Positions 1-8,082 are shown, numbered from the stretch's first letter. The stretch: DNA of 64,000 nucleotides from an uncultured Ruminococcus sp. (GCA_910585865.1 CAJUGO010000002.1:124001-188000); one strand, 5' to 3'. Notes: generated by a model not told the origin, from the sequence alone. A program made the numbers and translations.

Positions 1-1832
1 CAGCCGCGTTCCCACATTGAACGCAGGACATTTCCTATTGCAGGAAGATGATATGAAGGAAGTTCCATTACAAATGGCGCAGGATCGCCGGCAAACATTT
101 TTGTTTTCTTTAGAATTATTCCTGAAATTACAATTGCGGCAATACCTATAAAATATGCGCTTGGAGCTACCCACCACGCACCTCCGAAAAGTGCAGTTGA
201 AATAAGTGAAATAATAGGAAGTTTTGCTCCGCACGGAATAAAAGTTGTTGTCATAATTGTCATCTTACGGTCACGGTCATTTTCAATAGTACGCGAAGCC
301 ATTATACCCGGTACGCCGCATCCCGAACCAACAAGCATAGGTATAAATGATTTGCCTGATAAACCGAACTTTCGGAAAATCCTATCCATAACAAACGCAA
401 TACGTGCCATATAACCGCAGCTCTCAAGAAATGCAAGGAAGATAAACAAGACAAGCATCTGAGGTACAAAGCCTAAAACTGCACCGACACCGCCTATTAT
501 ACCGTCTGCCACAAGACTGTGAAGCCAATCTGCACAGCCAATACTTGTGAGACCTTCATCTGCAAGATATGAGATACCGGGAATCCATACACCAAAATTT
601 TGCGGTACAGGTACATTTTCAGACCCCATAACTTCGTCGACCTTTTCTCCAAGATTTATACCGGCTTCTGCCATGGCCTCATTGTATAATCCAAATGCCT
701 CATCAAATGCGGCATAGTCTTTTTCATGAACAGCGGCAAGCACTTCATCAGCACCTGCTGCACCATTGTCAACAGCTTTTTGAACTTCTGTCTCAAATTC
801 ATTTGTAAAAAGATTTGTTTTAGCATATTCATTAACAGAATCTTCGTATTCTGTCTGACCGATTCCAAATAAATGCCATCCGTCACCAAACAATCCGTCA
901 TTAGCCCAGTCAGTGAGAACAGAGCCGACAGATGTAACCGAAATATAGTAAACTATACACATAATAACGGCAAAAATCGGTAAAGCAAAAAAACGATTGG
1001 TAACTACCTTATCAATTTTATCTGATGTTGTAAGCTGACCTTTATTCTTTTTCATATAACAGCTCTTGATGATGGCAGCTATGTATATATATCTTTCATT
1101 TGTAACAATACTTTCAGCATCATCATCTAATTCATTTTCTGCAGCTTGAATATCCTTTTCAACGTGGTCTAAAATATCCTGTGAAATATTAAGCTTATTA
1201 AGTACTTTATCATCACGCTCAAAAATCTTAATTGCATACCAGCGCTGCTGCTCCTCGGGCATATCATGAACTGCTGCCTCTTCAATGTGAGCAATTGCAT
1301 GTTCAACCACTCCGCAAAAACTGTGCATGGGAACTGTTCTTCCTGATTTTGCAGCTTCAACAGCTGTATCTGCCGCCTCCATAATGCCGCTCCCTTTCAG
1401 TGCAGAAATCTCAACCACCCTGCATCCAAGCTGGCGGGACAGTTCTTCAGCATCGATTTTATCATTATTTTTCCGGACAATATCCATCATATTAACAGCA
1501 ACTACGACCGGAATGCCAAGTTCCGTAAGCTGAGTTGTAAGGTAAAGATTTCTTTCAAGGTTAGTTCCGTCAATAATATTAAGAATTGCATCGGGTCGCT
1601 CTTCCACAAGGTAATTTCTAGCTACAACCTCTTCAAGTGTGTATGGTGAAAGCGAGTAAATCCCTGGCAAATCTATAACAGATACGCTGTTGTTACCTTT
1701 TAGCTTACCTTCTTTTTTTTCTACAGTTACTCCCGGCCAGTTGCCTACATACTGATTTGACCCGGTAAGTGCATTAAACAAAGTGGTCTTTCCGCAGTTA
1801 GGATTACCTGCCAGAGCGATTTTAATATTCAT
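1..1832 (-). CDS. feoB: FeoB ferrous iron transporter (3' part cut by window edge)
   Basis: Ferrous iron permease of the inner membrane with an N-terminal G-protein domain. The frame opens at the ATG at 1832 and runs off the left edge without a stop. The start reads MNIKIALAGNPNCGKTTLFN, a G1 P-loop (GNPNCGKT); DLPGIYSL (G3) and VNMMD (G4) follow. A hydrophobic gate region contains GSGCGVPGIMASR, typical of FeoB. The acidic spacer between the G domain and the membrane core is long. It lies downstream of two feoA genes on the same strand, with a DtxR-like palindrome just before it. At least 610 residues are present; only the C-terminus is missing. Identification is firm. Confidence 0.96.
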   Translation of the reverse strand, partial: MNIKIALAGNPNCGKTTLFNALTGSNQYVGNWPGVTVEKKEGKLKGNNSVSVIDLPGIYSLSPYTLEEVVARNYLVEERPDAILNIIDGTNLERNLYLTTQLTELGIPVVVAVNMMDIVRKNNDKIDAEELSRQLGCRVVEISALKGSGIMEAADTAVEAAKSGRTVPMHSFCGVVEHAIAHIEEAAVHDMPEEQQRWYAIKIFERDDKVLNKLNISQDILDHVEKDIQAAENELDDDAESIVTNERYIYIAAIIKSCYMKKNKGQLTTSDKIDKVVTNRFFALPIFAVIMCIVYYISVTSVGSVLTDWANDGLFGDGWHLFGIGQTEYEDSVNEYAKTNLFTNEFETEVQKAVDNGAAGADEVLAAVHEKDYAAFDEAFGLYNEAMAEAGINLGEKVDEVMGSENVPVPQNFGVWIPGISYLADEGLTSIGCADWLHSLVADGIIGGVGAVLGFVPQMLVLFIFLAFLESCGYMARIAFVMDRIFRKFGLSGKSFIPMLVGSGCGVPGIMASRTIENDRDRKMTIMTTTFIPCGAKLPIISLISTALFGGAWWVAPSAYFIGIAAIVISGIILKKTKMFAGDPAPFVMELPSYHLPAIGNVLRSMWERG

Positions 1833-1851
1833 ATTTAGTATCCTCCCATCA

Positions 1852-1868
1852 ATTAGCAGCCGCTAACC
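1852..1868. promoter_or_regulatory. DtxR/MntR-type operator copy in the feoA-feoB gap
   Basis: ATTAG-N6-CTAACC, with inner arms TTAGC/GCTAA. It matches three further copies at 2418, 2451 and 2563. It sits 20 bp upstream of the feoB start, so feoB may have its own metal-responsive control. Confidence 0.55.
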
Positions 1869-1902
1869 AATATTTAAAAAATAATGGGATTTCTCCCTAA
1901 AT

Positions 1903-1931
1903 CAGCCGCCAAAATTTAAAATTGGCGGCTG
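1903..1931 (-). terminator. Hairpin between feoA and feoB
   Basis: CAGCCGCCAA and TTGGCGGCTG form a 10-bp perfect stem around an A/T loop, just after the feoA stop. No clear U-run follows on the minus strand, so it may act as an attenuator or RNA-stability hairpin rather than a full terminator. Confidence 0.5.
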
Positions 1932-1938
1932 TTATAAA

Positions 1939-2160
1939 CTATTCAACTTCAATCATCTGTGCATCTGCTTTCCTAAGAGAAAGCTCATAGCCTCTTACAG
2001 TAATCTCAAGAGGGTCGCCAAATGGAGCTGCCTTTCTGACTGTAATTTGAACACCCTTAGTAATTCCCATATCCATTATTCTGCGCTTAACTGCGCCTTC
2101 ACCGTGTAGTTTAACTACCTTAACTGTATCACCTATTTTTGTCTGTTTTAATGTATTCAT
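1939..2160 (-). CDS. feoA: FeoA family protein (second in operon)
   Basis: Small (73 aa) SH3-like cytosolic partner of FeoB. Visible FeoA features are GDTVKVVKLHGEGAVKRRIM followed by MGITKGVQITVRKAAPFGDP and a closing LSLRKADAQMIEV. It is the canonical FeoA of the pair: the G-x-P-x-G-D-P region is intact. It is 18 bp downstream of the other feoA and upstream of feoB, so it probably forms an operon with both. Confidence 0.93.
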   Translation of the reverse strand: MNTLKQTKIGDTVKVVKLHGEGAVKRRIMDMGITKGVQITVRKAAPFGDPLEITVRGYELSLRKADAQMIEVE

Positions 2161-2178
2161 AACATACCCCCATGCAAA

Positions 2179-2400
2179 TTAAATCATTATTTTCCTCGCC
2201 ATCTCTTCACTTACTGCAATGCGTGACTCTTTAACATTTGCAATAATATTTCCGCCTGCAGCAGTTATAACAGTCACTTCACTGCCTGCAACAAATCCGA
2301 GGCTTTCGAGATGCTTTCTTGTTTCAGAACTGCCTCCAATTTTACGTATGATATTTGTCTCTCCGACAGATGCAAATATTAGCGGCATCATGTTTATCAT
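2179..2400 (-). CDS. feoA: FeoA family protein (first in operon)
   Basis: A 73-aa FeoA-type SH3-like protein. LESLGFVAGSEVTVITAAGG and NVKESRIAVSEEMARKIMI match the family, but the central loop lacks the proline-rich GDP motif of its neighbour, so the two copies are diverged paralogues. It is the first gene after the promoter and two operators at 2418-2505. Tandem feoA genes before feoB are common in clostridia. Confidence 0.9.
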   Translation of the reverse strand: MINMMPLIFASVGETNIIRKIGGSSETRKHLESLGFVAGSEVTVITAAGGNIIANVKESRIAVSEEMARKIMI

Positions 2401-2417
2401 CTCCTAAAATCTCCGTA

Positions 2418-2433
2418 GTTAGCCGTAGCTAAC
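2418..2433. promoter_or_regulatory. DtxR/MntR-type operator, copy A
   Basis: GTTAGCCGTAGCTAAC: 6-bp arms GTTAGC/GCTAAC. It lies in the feoA leader between the promoter and the start codon, a position where a bound repressor would block transcription. Confidence 0.65.
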
Positions 2434-2450
2434 ATTTGCGGTAAAATTTA

Positions 2451-2468
2451 GGTTAGTCTCTGCTAACC
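2451..2468. promoter_or_regulatory. DtxR/MntR-type operator, copy B
   Basis: GGTTAG-N6-CTAACC, preceded by TTA to give TTAGGTTAG...CTAACCT, close to the IdeR/DtxR iron-box consensus. It starts about 9 bp downstream of the feo -10 box and so overlaps the expected transcription start. Confidence 0.7.
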
Positions 2469-2476
2469 TCTTTATT

Positions 2477-2505
2477 AGGATACTTTAATTTCATAATTAT
2501 GTCAA
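2477..2505 (-). promoter_or_regulatory. Sigma-A promoter of the feo operon
   Basis: On the minus strand, TTGACA (2505-2500), a 17-bp spacer and TATCCT (2482-2477). The -35 is perfect and the -10 has four of six consensus bases. Operators B and A follow immediately downstream. Confidence 0.65.
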
Positions 2506-2562
2506 TAGTTTTTTACTAAAAAAGTACTACTCTTATAAATTTGTAAAAACTTACATTGTTGC

Positions 2563-2580
2563 AGTTAGTCTTAACTAACT
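2563..2580. promoter_or_regulatory. DtxR/MntR-type operator, copy C
   Basis: AGTTAG-N6-CTAACT. It lies between the divergent feo and regulator promoters, about 37 bp before the regulator's -35, so it could serve autoregulation or cooperative binding. Confidence 0.6.
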
Positions 2581-2616
2581 ATTTGTGCAAACCTATATAC
2601 AATATATTCAAATTAA

Positions 2617-2645
2617 TTGATTTTCAGTACATAATGTGATATTAT
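2617..2645 (+). promoter_or_regulatory. Sigma-A promoter of the DtxR-like regulator
   Basis: TTGATT, 17-bp spacer, TATTAT, ending about 28 bp before the start codon. Confidence 0.5.
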
Positions 2646-2673
2646 GAAAATATAAACTAAAGGAGTGCTTGTA

Positions 2674-3042
2674 ATGCAATTAAAAGAGTCCGGTGAAATG
2701 TACCTTGAAACTATATATATACTTAGTCAAAAAAGCAACTTTATAAGATCAATTGATGTTTGCGAAGAAATGGGTTACTCTAAACCAAGCGTGAGCAGAG
2801 CCATGGGATTGCTCAAAGAGGGCGGGTATATTACTGTTGGAACTGACGGTTCACTTTCCCTTACAAAATTGGGCAAAGATATTGCAGAGAAAACATACGA
2901 AAGACACACTGTTTTATCAGACATTTTCATTAAACTTGGAGTAAATGCTGAAACCGCAGCTGCTGATGCTTGTAAAATCGAACATGTCATAAGTGATGAG
3001 ACTTTTAACGCATTAAAAAAGCATTTAAATGATATACACTAA
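2674..3042 (+). CDS. DtxR/MntR family metal-dependent transcriptional regulator
   Basis: Predicted metal-sensing repressor of the feo operon. The N-terminal winged helix reads ESGEMYLETIYILSQ, then IRSIDVCEEMGYSKPSVSRA (recognition helix) and GLLKEGGYI. The second half carries LGKDIAEKTYERHTVLSDIF and CKIEHVISDETF, the usual DtxR/MntR metal-binding and dimer region (His and Glu in R-H-x-x-L and C-x-x-E-H). The 122-aa length is that of the short MntR type without an SH3 domain. The start at 2674 is preferred to an upstream GTG because AAAGGAG lies 8 bp before it. Iron as the effector is inferred from the divergent feo genes. Confidence 0.88.
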   Translation: MQLKESGEMYLETIYILSQKSNFIRSIDVCEEMGYSKPSVSRAMGLLKEGGYITVGTDGSLSLTKLGKDIAEKTYERHTVLSDIFIKLGVNAETAAADACKIEHVISDETFNALKKHLNDIH

Positions 3043-3083
3043 AATTATTTGACACTGCTATATTACTATATTAATATATTGAT

Positions 3084-3116
3084 AAAACTGCCATTTTTCA
3101 ACTAAATGGCAGTTTT
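3084..3116 (+). terminator. Rho-independent terminator of the regulator gene
   Basis: AAAACTGCCATTT and AAATGGCAGTTTT form a long A/T-flanked stem followed by TATTTTA. Confidence 0.8.
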
Positions 3117-3176
3117 ATTTTACCTTAATTATTTGCAATAAATATAAAAAAGAACATCAAAGCAGGTCAGTTTTTA

Positions 3177-3204
3177 ACAAAATAATATATCAAGGCATAA
3201 TATA
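3177..3204 (+). promoter_or_regulatory. Mother-cell sigma (E/K-type) promoter candidate for cotJ
   Basis: AC at 3177, a 17-bp spacer and CATAATATA at 3196-3204 match the B. subtilis sigma-K consensus (AC-N16/17-CATANNNTA). The -10 is a weaker sigma-E match. It is 36 bp before cotJA. Assignment between the two sigma factors is open. Confidence 0.45.
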
Positions 3205-3239
3205 TAGCGAGCTAAAATGCTCATAAATATGAAAGGAGA

Positions 3240-3446
3240 ATGGAATTGGAAATTAAAGATATTATTGCTGAACAATACGGAATTCCAAAATTCCCTGAAA
3301 AAACACCCGAAGCAATGGCATTCGTGCCCTTTCAACCGTACAATGCCCCAATCTTTTCAGCCAATCAAGGACTCGAATCCGGAACAATGTTTCCATCGCT
3401 CGACAAACCATTCTACGGAGGTAAATGCGGTGGTTCCTTTGACTGA
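3240..3446 (+). CDS. cotJA: Spore coat-associated protein CotJA
   Basis: Small (68 aa) spore-coat protein of the cotJ operon, made in the mother cell. Family hallmarks are AFVPFQPYNAPIFSANQGLE and GTMFPSLDKPFYGG. AAAGGAG (3232-3238) is only 1 bp from the ATG at 3240 but 7 bp from a TTG at 3246, so translation may really begin at the TTG two codons later. The 3' end overlaps cotJB by 17 bp. Confidence 0.9.
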   Translation: MELEIKDIIAEQYGIPKFPEKTPEAMAFVPFQPYNAPIFSANQGLESGTMFPSLDKPFYGGKCGGSFD

Positions 3447-3693
3447 AAGAGAAATACTTTTAAGGAAAATATCGACTTACCAATTTGCAGCACTGGATTT
3501 ACAGCTGTTTCTTGATACCCATCCCAATGATAAAAAAATCCTAGAAAAAATGAAAGAATACCGTGATAAATCACTTCCTCTTATAAAAGAATATGAGGAA
3601 AAATACGGCCCTTTAACCAAAAATATGACAAGCACAAATAACTGGCGCTGGATAAAAGGTCCGTGGCCATGGGAAAGCGAGGCTGACAGCTAA
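3430..3693 (+). CDS. cotJB: Spore coat protein CotJB
   Basis: CotJB family coat protein of about 87 aa. Diagnostic stretches are YQFAALDLQLFLDTHPND, EYEEKYGPL and the aromatic tail WRWIKGPWPWE. The GTG at 3430 is chosen because GGAGGT (3417-3422) lies 7 bp upstream; TTG at 3439 is an alternative. An open frame reaches back to 3217, but that part overlaps cotJA and is not typical CotJB. The stop overlaps the cotJC start (TAATG), showing translational coupling with the split gene. Confidence 0.92.
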   Translation: MVPLTEREILLRKISTYQFAALDLQLFLDTHPNDKKILEKMKEYRDKSLPLIKEYEEKYGPLTKNMTSTNNWRWIKGPWPWESEADS

Positions 3694-3787
3694 TGTTTGT
3701 ATATGAAAAAAAATTACAATATCCGGTAAATATTAAACAAACCAATCCGAAGCTCGCTAAAATTATTATAACTCAGTATGGTGGACC
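3693..3787 (+). CDS. cotJC: cotJC piece 1 (N-terminus, split gene)
   Basis: Codes for the CotJC N-terminus: MFVYEKKLQYPVNIKQ, TNPKLAKIIITQYGGP. CotJC is a manganese-catalase-family spore-coat protein. The reading is broken inside TAT-GGT-GGA-CCG; the frame then enters foreign DNA and stops at TAA about 10 bp later. GGACC at 3783 is shared with 8083, where the next piece starts in the same frame. The truncated 33-residue product has no complete metal site. This is the 5' part of a gene predicted to be rebuilt by three recombination events. Confidence 0.92.
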
Positions 3788-3803
3788 GCTTTATTAAGGT
3801 AAG
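3765..3803. other. Junction 1 left attachment site (attL-like)
   Basis: Gene arm CTCAGTATGGT, core GGACC (3783-3787), element arm GCTTTATTAAGGTAAG. In the restored gene the core is framed by TGGT-GG-ACCA, a small palindrome with GG as the likely crossover dinucleotide. Confidence 0.82.
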
Positions 3804-3825
3804 ATTCAAAATCATACATTTTTAA

Positions 3826-5271
3826 TTATTTAAACTCGATTTCCAGCGTATTGCTGATTTTACTAAATTTAATCTTATTAATTAGCATTAATGCCGTTTT
3901 ATTTTTGGTTTCCGTATCAATTGAATTATCAGTTAAAATATCTGAAACCGTAAGAATTCTTTTTTTAATGTTTAAATTTGGGTCATTTACACCTTTTAGG
4001 TTTTCTTCTATTTCGTTCAATTGATTTTCCATTTGAATTTTTTCATTAATTAGCCGTTCCTTATTTTCCTTGTATTCTTCGAGGGTATCTATACCATCAG
4101 CATAAGCCTTTTTAATTCGCTGTTCTTTATCTTTCATTTTTGATAATTGATAAACTAAAAACTCATACTGATATGTCAAGCTATCATCATTAGCTTTAGG
4201 TACAATATTAATTTGCATCGGATCATCATATACTTTTTTTAATTCTTTTAAAACAGCATTCTCTAAAATTTCATATCCAATATGATTACTGGTTTTGCAT
4301 TGACCTTTTACAAAGCCATTGCAGGTTAAATACTTGTGCTGTGATATGACCATTGCCCTTCCGCAAGTACCACATTTTATCATACCTTTTAACCATGTTA
4401 TCACATTTGCAGTAGTATGAGTTCCTGTACGATATAACTCTCTGTTATCCTTTAAAATCTCTTGAACTTTATTCCAAAGCTCCATGCTTATTAAAGGTTC
4501 ATGCTCTGCATCTGCAATTATGGTATCGGGATTATGATAATCTCTGCGTATCTTCCCCGTCGGAGTCCAACGCAATTTTCCTATGTAAGCAGGATTATTT
4601 AAAATATATTCTATATTTCTTGTTTCAAAAATATTTCCCCTTTTTGTACGGAAACCCAATTCATTTATATAGACAGTTAATTGTCGCATATTCATTTTTT
4701 GGGTAGCGTACTTTTCAAATATAAACTTAATAATTTCTGCTTCTTCAGGTACAACGACTAATTTTTTGTTTTCTGCCCTATAACCAAACATCGGACAAGT
4801 CTGATAACCTCCTCTTTCCGCCTTTTCCGTCATTCCTTTCTTAACTTCTTCTGCAAGATTTAAAGAATAATACTCCGCCATTGCTTCAAGCATAGCTTCA
4901 AGAATAACAGAAAACTTATCATCTTCTATTGATTCAGTTATTGATATTACCCTTATTCCGCATTCTTTTTTTAAAAGCGATTTATAAACAACACTATCCT
5001 CTCTTGAACGAGCAAACCTATCAAATTTATGAACAAGGATAACATCAAAAGGTTTCGGTTTGGATTTTGCATTTGCAATCATATTTTGAAATGCAGGTCT
5101 TTTATCAGCACGTTTGCCCGAAATTCCCTCATCAACGTAAATATGTTCTTTTGTAAGAATAATATTATTATTTTTAGCATATTGCTTAATCGCCTTTAAC
5201 TGTGCATCAGGTGAATACTCTGTTTGGTCATCTGTTGAAACTCTTATGTAACAAGCTCCATTTTGAAACAT
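3826..5271 (-). CDS. Large serine recombinase SR-A
   Basis: Site-specific recombinase of 481 aa. The N-terminal resolvase fold has catalytic Ser12 in YIRVSTDDQ, then DEGISGKRADKRPAFQNMI and VHKFDRFAR(S)RED. The recombinase domain follows (GYRAENKKLVVVPEEAEIIK), then a zinc ribbon (CGTCGRAM...CNGFVKGQC) and a C-terminal coiled coil (roughly residues 365-440). The ATG at 5271 has AAGGAG upstream; a longer frame to 5349 lacks this. The stop is 39 bp from the junction 1 core and the gene points at it, the usual arrangement of an integrase and its att site. It is predicted to excise element A. Confidence 0.93.
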   Translation of the reverse strand: MFQNGACYIRVSTDDQTEYSPDAQLKAIKQYAKNNNIILTKEHIYVDEGISGKRADKRPAFQNMIANAKSKPKPFDVILVHKFDRFARSREDSVVYKSLLKKECGIRVISITESIEDDKFSVILEAMLEAMAEYYSLNLAEEVKKGMTEKAERGGYQTCPMFGYRAENKKLVVVPEEAEIIKFIFEKYATQKMNMRQLTVYINELGFRTKRGNIFETRNIEYILNNPAYIGKLRWTPTGKIRRDYHNPDTIIADAEHEPLISMELWNKVQEILKDNRELYRTGTHTTANVITWLKGMIKCGTCGRAMVISQHKYLTCNGFVKGQCKTSNHIGYEILENAVLKELKKVYDDPMQINIVPKANDDSLTYQYEFLVYQLSKMKDKEQRIKKAYADGIDTLEEYKENKERLINEKIQMENQLNEIEENLKGVNDPNLNIKKRILTVSDILTDNSIDTETKNKTALMLINKIKFSKISNTLEIEFK

Positions 5272-5320
5272 ATAACACTCCTTCCCGATTTTGAAAAGAA
5301 ATGTTTTCACAGTTAATAGA

Positions 5321-5349
5321 ATTATACCATAACTAGAAAACATTGTCAT
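5321..5349 (-). promoter_or_regulatory. Sigma-A-like promoter of SR-A
   Basis: On the minus strand, ATGACA, 17-bp spacer and a perfect TATAAT, about 50 bp before the SR-A start. This suggests the recombinase itself is not sporulation-specific. Confidence 0.5.
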
Positions 5350-5393
5350 TTAATAAAATGATAACGTTCAAACTTTTATGTATATATCTATTG

Positions 5394-5422
5394 GAATATG
5401 TAAAATCAAGTATGCATAAAAT
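5394..5422 (+). promoter_or_regulatory. Sigma-E-like promoter before the 39-aa ORF of element A
   Basis: GAATATG (5394-5400), 14-bp spacer, CATAAAAT (5415-5422). Against the B. subtilis sigma-E consensus (KMATATT-N14-CATACAMT) this is 6 of 7 and 7 of 8. The predicted start falls at about 5428, leaving a very short leader that begins at the ribosome binding site. Confidence 0.5.
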
Positions 5423-5441
5423 TTATCAGGAGTGATTTATT

Positions 5442-5561
5442 ATGTCAGAGAATTTAAAAATCATAATAAAAAATCCCCCTAGTAAAGGACATAAAAAAGA
5501 ATTGCTAAATAAATTATGTGATATGCTGTCAAAGGAACTGCAAAACAAAAGCGCTAAGTGA
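5442..5561 (+). CDS. 39-aa basic protein, candidate recombination directionality factor
   Basis: MSENLKIIIKNPPSKGHKKE followed by LLNKLCDMLSKELQNKSAK. No family recognised. It is lysine-rich, has an AGGAG ribosome binding site 9 bp before the ATG, and is divergent from SR-A across a 170-bp gap. A hairpin terminator overlaps its last codons. Serine integrases need a small partner protein to excise, and such proteins (for example SprB of SPbeta) are short, basic and poorly conserved. The role is inferred from position and the sigma-E-like promoter only. Confidence 0.6.
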   Translation: MSENLKIIIKNPPSKGHKKELLNKLCDMLSKELQNKSAK

Positions 5562-5585
5562 AATCAAACTCACTTAGCGTTTTTT
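5552..5585 (+). terminator. Terminator of the 39-aa ORF
   Basis: CGCTAAGTGA and TCACTTAGCG form a 10-bp perfect stem followed by six T. The region 5586-5902 after it holds no ORF with a ribosome binding site; it is the leader of the next gene. Confidence 0.85.
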
Positions 5586-5918
5586 ATGTAATTAAATATA
5601 AATTTATGAAAAATCTAGAAGTCAAAAATAGGTATTTTTAATGGAAAGACGAGACAAGATTATATAAAATAGAAAAGATAGAAATTACGAAACTCATTAT
5701 AAATAGGACTTTTATATAGACTGTATATACTTCAGTTGCTGCTTGCCAAATTACAATTCAGGACAGATTTTAACAGTTTGAGCCAGTCACATATAAAAAT
5801 TTTAAATCTTTTGATATAATCAAAGCAACACTGAGTAATATCGTTTGTGTTATTGAACAAACAGATTTTAATCAGATTGCTAGAAATTTTACATAATTAT
5901 CATAGGAGGTAAATTAGT

Positions 5919-7880
5919 TTGAAAAAATCATCAATTTTAAAAAGAACATTTGCAGCAGTAGTTTCAATTATGCTGTCGGTATTATGTGTTGCAAATGCAT
6001 CGGCAAAAACAGATTCAGACAAAATAATATATCAGTCTGATAGCGGTTATGAGGTGGTCAAAATCTCACATCCTAACAATGATGTTAAAATGGTTGACGG
6101 TATAGTTGATTATACCGGCGGTGGCACTTTGGGAACGAATCTTGAAAATGGAAAAGGCGACCGTGGTCAAAACTACACATGGGGATCTATAGGCTACGGA
6201 GATTATATGTATATAGGTACCTGTTACAACTCTTGGCTTAATACACTTTCATCAATGAAAAACGTGCTGGGTCATAATTATGATGAAACAATTATGATGG
6301 ATGCCCTTGAAACAATGTTTCACGGAGATTTTTGTACCGGCGAAGAAGATGGCGTTGATTCCAACGGAATACTTCTCAAAATAAACATCAAAACAGGCAA
6401 AGTTAAAATCTTAATGTCTACAGCTACGACCGGCACAAACTGTCTGTTTAGAAATGCTGTCGAATTTAAGGGAAAACTTTATTTTTGCGGTGCCGTAAAT
6501 TCTGTTCCGTGCATATATCAAGTTAATCCTGAAACAGATGAATTCAAACAGGTTTATGCAGGTATGACAATTGATGAATATATTTCTGCATATAAATCTG
6601 GGTTAAGTGTAGGCATAAGAGGTATGTGCATATTTGACAATAAACTTATAATAAGCTGTGTAAGCAGCAAAGGCTCCGTTATCTGCGAATCCGAAATGCC
6701 CGAAAATCAAGATTCTTTTAAGGTTATAGCAACAGATAAAGAACTGTTTAATTATCCTGCTTATCACTACTGTGACAGTATATACGGCGGCTCTATATTT
6801 GATATGACGCAATTTGGCAAAAGTCTTTATGTTTCAATATGCACAGGCACCCCTCAAAATGCAAAAGATCATAATACTATGCAATCTTTTGCTATAGTAA
6901 GAGGCGACATAAACATAAACGGCAAATGGTCTTGGAAAAGCATTGCGGGTGATATTGAAAAAGACGGTGCAAAATATTCTTTTGGCATTGATCCCCAGCG
7001 AACAAGAAGCGGCGCTGCTAATCTTATTGTATTTAATGATTACCTTTATATAGGTGAATACAATGATGAGGAAATTGCTGTTGAAAGAATGCTCTTTAAC
7101 AATGATTTTGAATTTATGAATGCAAACTTTGAACAGTCAGTCAACATCTACAGAATGGACAGTAACGAAAATATTGAACTCGTTGTTGGAGATTCAGATA
7201 AAATGTTCCCAAATGGCAGTTTGTCAGGATTAAAATCAGGCTTTGGCAGAAATGAAAATCAATACATCTGGAAAATGCAGGTTTATAACGGAAAACTATA
7301 TATCGGCACTTATGATGCAAGCAGCTTTCTATTCCCATTAAACGAGTATGCAAATGATCCAAATGCATCAGACAAATGGAAAGAACAGGTCGATTACTAT
7401 ATGAATGCAATCGCTGATATTCCGGGAACAGAACCAAAAGGTCTGGATAAATGCGCAGATTTTTTGAAAAATGCTGATTTTGGTTTCGATCTGTATGTTA
7501 CTGAGGACGGGATTAAATTTGATACAATTACAACTAACGGATTTGGTGACAAATATAACCACGGATGCCGTGCCTTTGGTGTTACTAATGAAGGATTATG
7601 CGTAGGCACAGCAAATCCATTCTATGGTGCGCAAGTGTGGAAGCTTTCATACAACGAACCTAAACAAAACATCACAGAACCAACTGCAACCGATTCAGAT
7701 ACAAAACCAGCTACCAAAAATGAGAATGGAACATTCAATACAGACACATCTTCAAAACCGGCAATTTCTCCTGCAACCGGCGACATCAGCACATCAGGAC
7801 TATGGTTCATAATTGCATTTTCATGTGCAATCATTGTACTATGTGTAATTGGTATAAAAAGAAAAAACACAATTAAGTAA
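5919..7880 (+). CDS. Secreted, wall-anchored beta-propeller-like protein
   Basis: A 653-aa exported protein. Signal peptide of about 30 residues (MKKSSILKRTFAAVVSIMLS ... NASA-K). The body has repeated short units of the type F-x-x-x-LY-x-G/S (KLYFCGAV, KLIISCVS, SLYVSICTGT, YLYIGEYND, KLYIGTYDAS), suggesting a propeller fold. A Thr/Ser-rich linker leads to a sorting signal: SPATGD (LPxTG variant), a hydrophobic helix and a basic tail KRKN. The start is TTG at 5919 with AGGAGGT 9 bp upstream. It is cargo of element A, so it would be lost from a cell that excises the element. No catalytic function is recognised. Confidence 0.8.
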   Translation: MKKSSILKRTFAAVVSIMLSVLCVANASAKTDSDKIIYQSDSGYEVVKISHPNNDVKMVDGIVDYTGGGTLGTNLENGKGDRGQNYTWGSIGYGDYMYIGTCYNSWLNTLSSMKNVLGHNYDETIMMDALETMFHGDFCTGEEDGVDSNGILLKINIKTGKVKILMSTATTGTNCLFRNAVEFKGKLYFCGAVNSVPCIYQVNPETDEFKQVYAGMTIDEYISAYKSGLSVGIRGMCIFDNKLIISCVSSKGSVICESEMPENQDSFKVIATDKELFNYPAYHYCDSIYGGSIFDMTQFGKSLYVSICTGTPQNAKDHNTMQSFAIVRGDININGKWSWKSIAGDIEKDGAKYSFGIDPQRTRSGAANLIVFNDYLYIGEYNDEEIAVERMLFNNDFEFMNANFEQSVNIYRMDSNENIELVVGDSDKMFPNGSLSGLKSGFGRNENQYIWKMQVYNGKLYIGTYDASSFLFPLNEYANDPNASDKWKEQVDYYMNAIADIPGTEPKGLDKCADFLKNADFGFDLYVTEDGIKFDTITTNGFGDKYNHGCRAFGVTNEGLCVGTANPFYGAQVWKLSYNEPKQNITEPTATDSDTKPATKNENGTFNTDTSSKPAISPATGDISTSGLWFIIAFSCAIIVLCVIGIKRKNTIK

Positions 7881-8082
7881 AAATTCTTCCTATCGCAAAA
7901 ACATTTCCATTGCGACAGTCGCACTTATTTACTCTCCCCACCCTACCCTATTATATATTTTTTCCTTTGTTGCATAAGGTAGTATTTTTCTTCAAAAAAT
8001 CTCCACCTTTTCTATGCAACAGACCATCTAAAATTCATATAAAATAACTGTGAAAACACTTTTATACCTTAAGGAATACGGC
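7881..8082. other. Intergenic end of element A
   Basis: No gene seen. Contains pyrimidine-rich stretches and, at its end, the element arm ACCTTAAGGAATACGGC that mirrors the arm at 3785-3800. Confidence 0.6.

Noticed and set aside
656..1533. ORFs inside the first 1.8 kb on both strands
   Set aside because: They lie in other frames of feoB, which is continuous from 1832 to the window edge.
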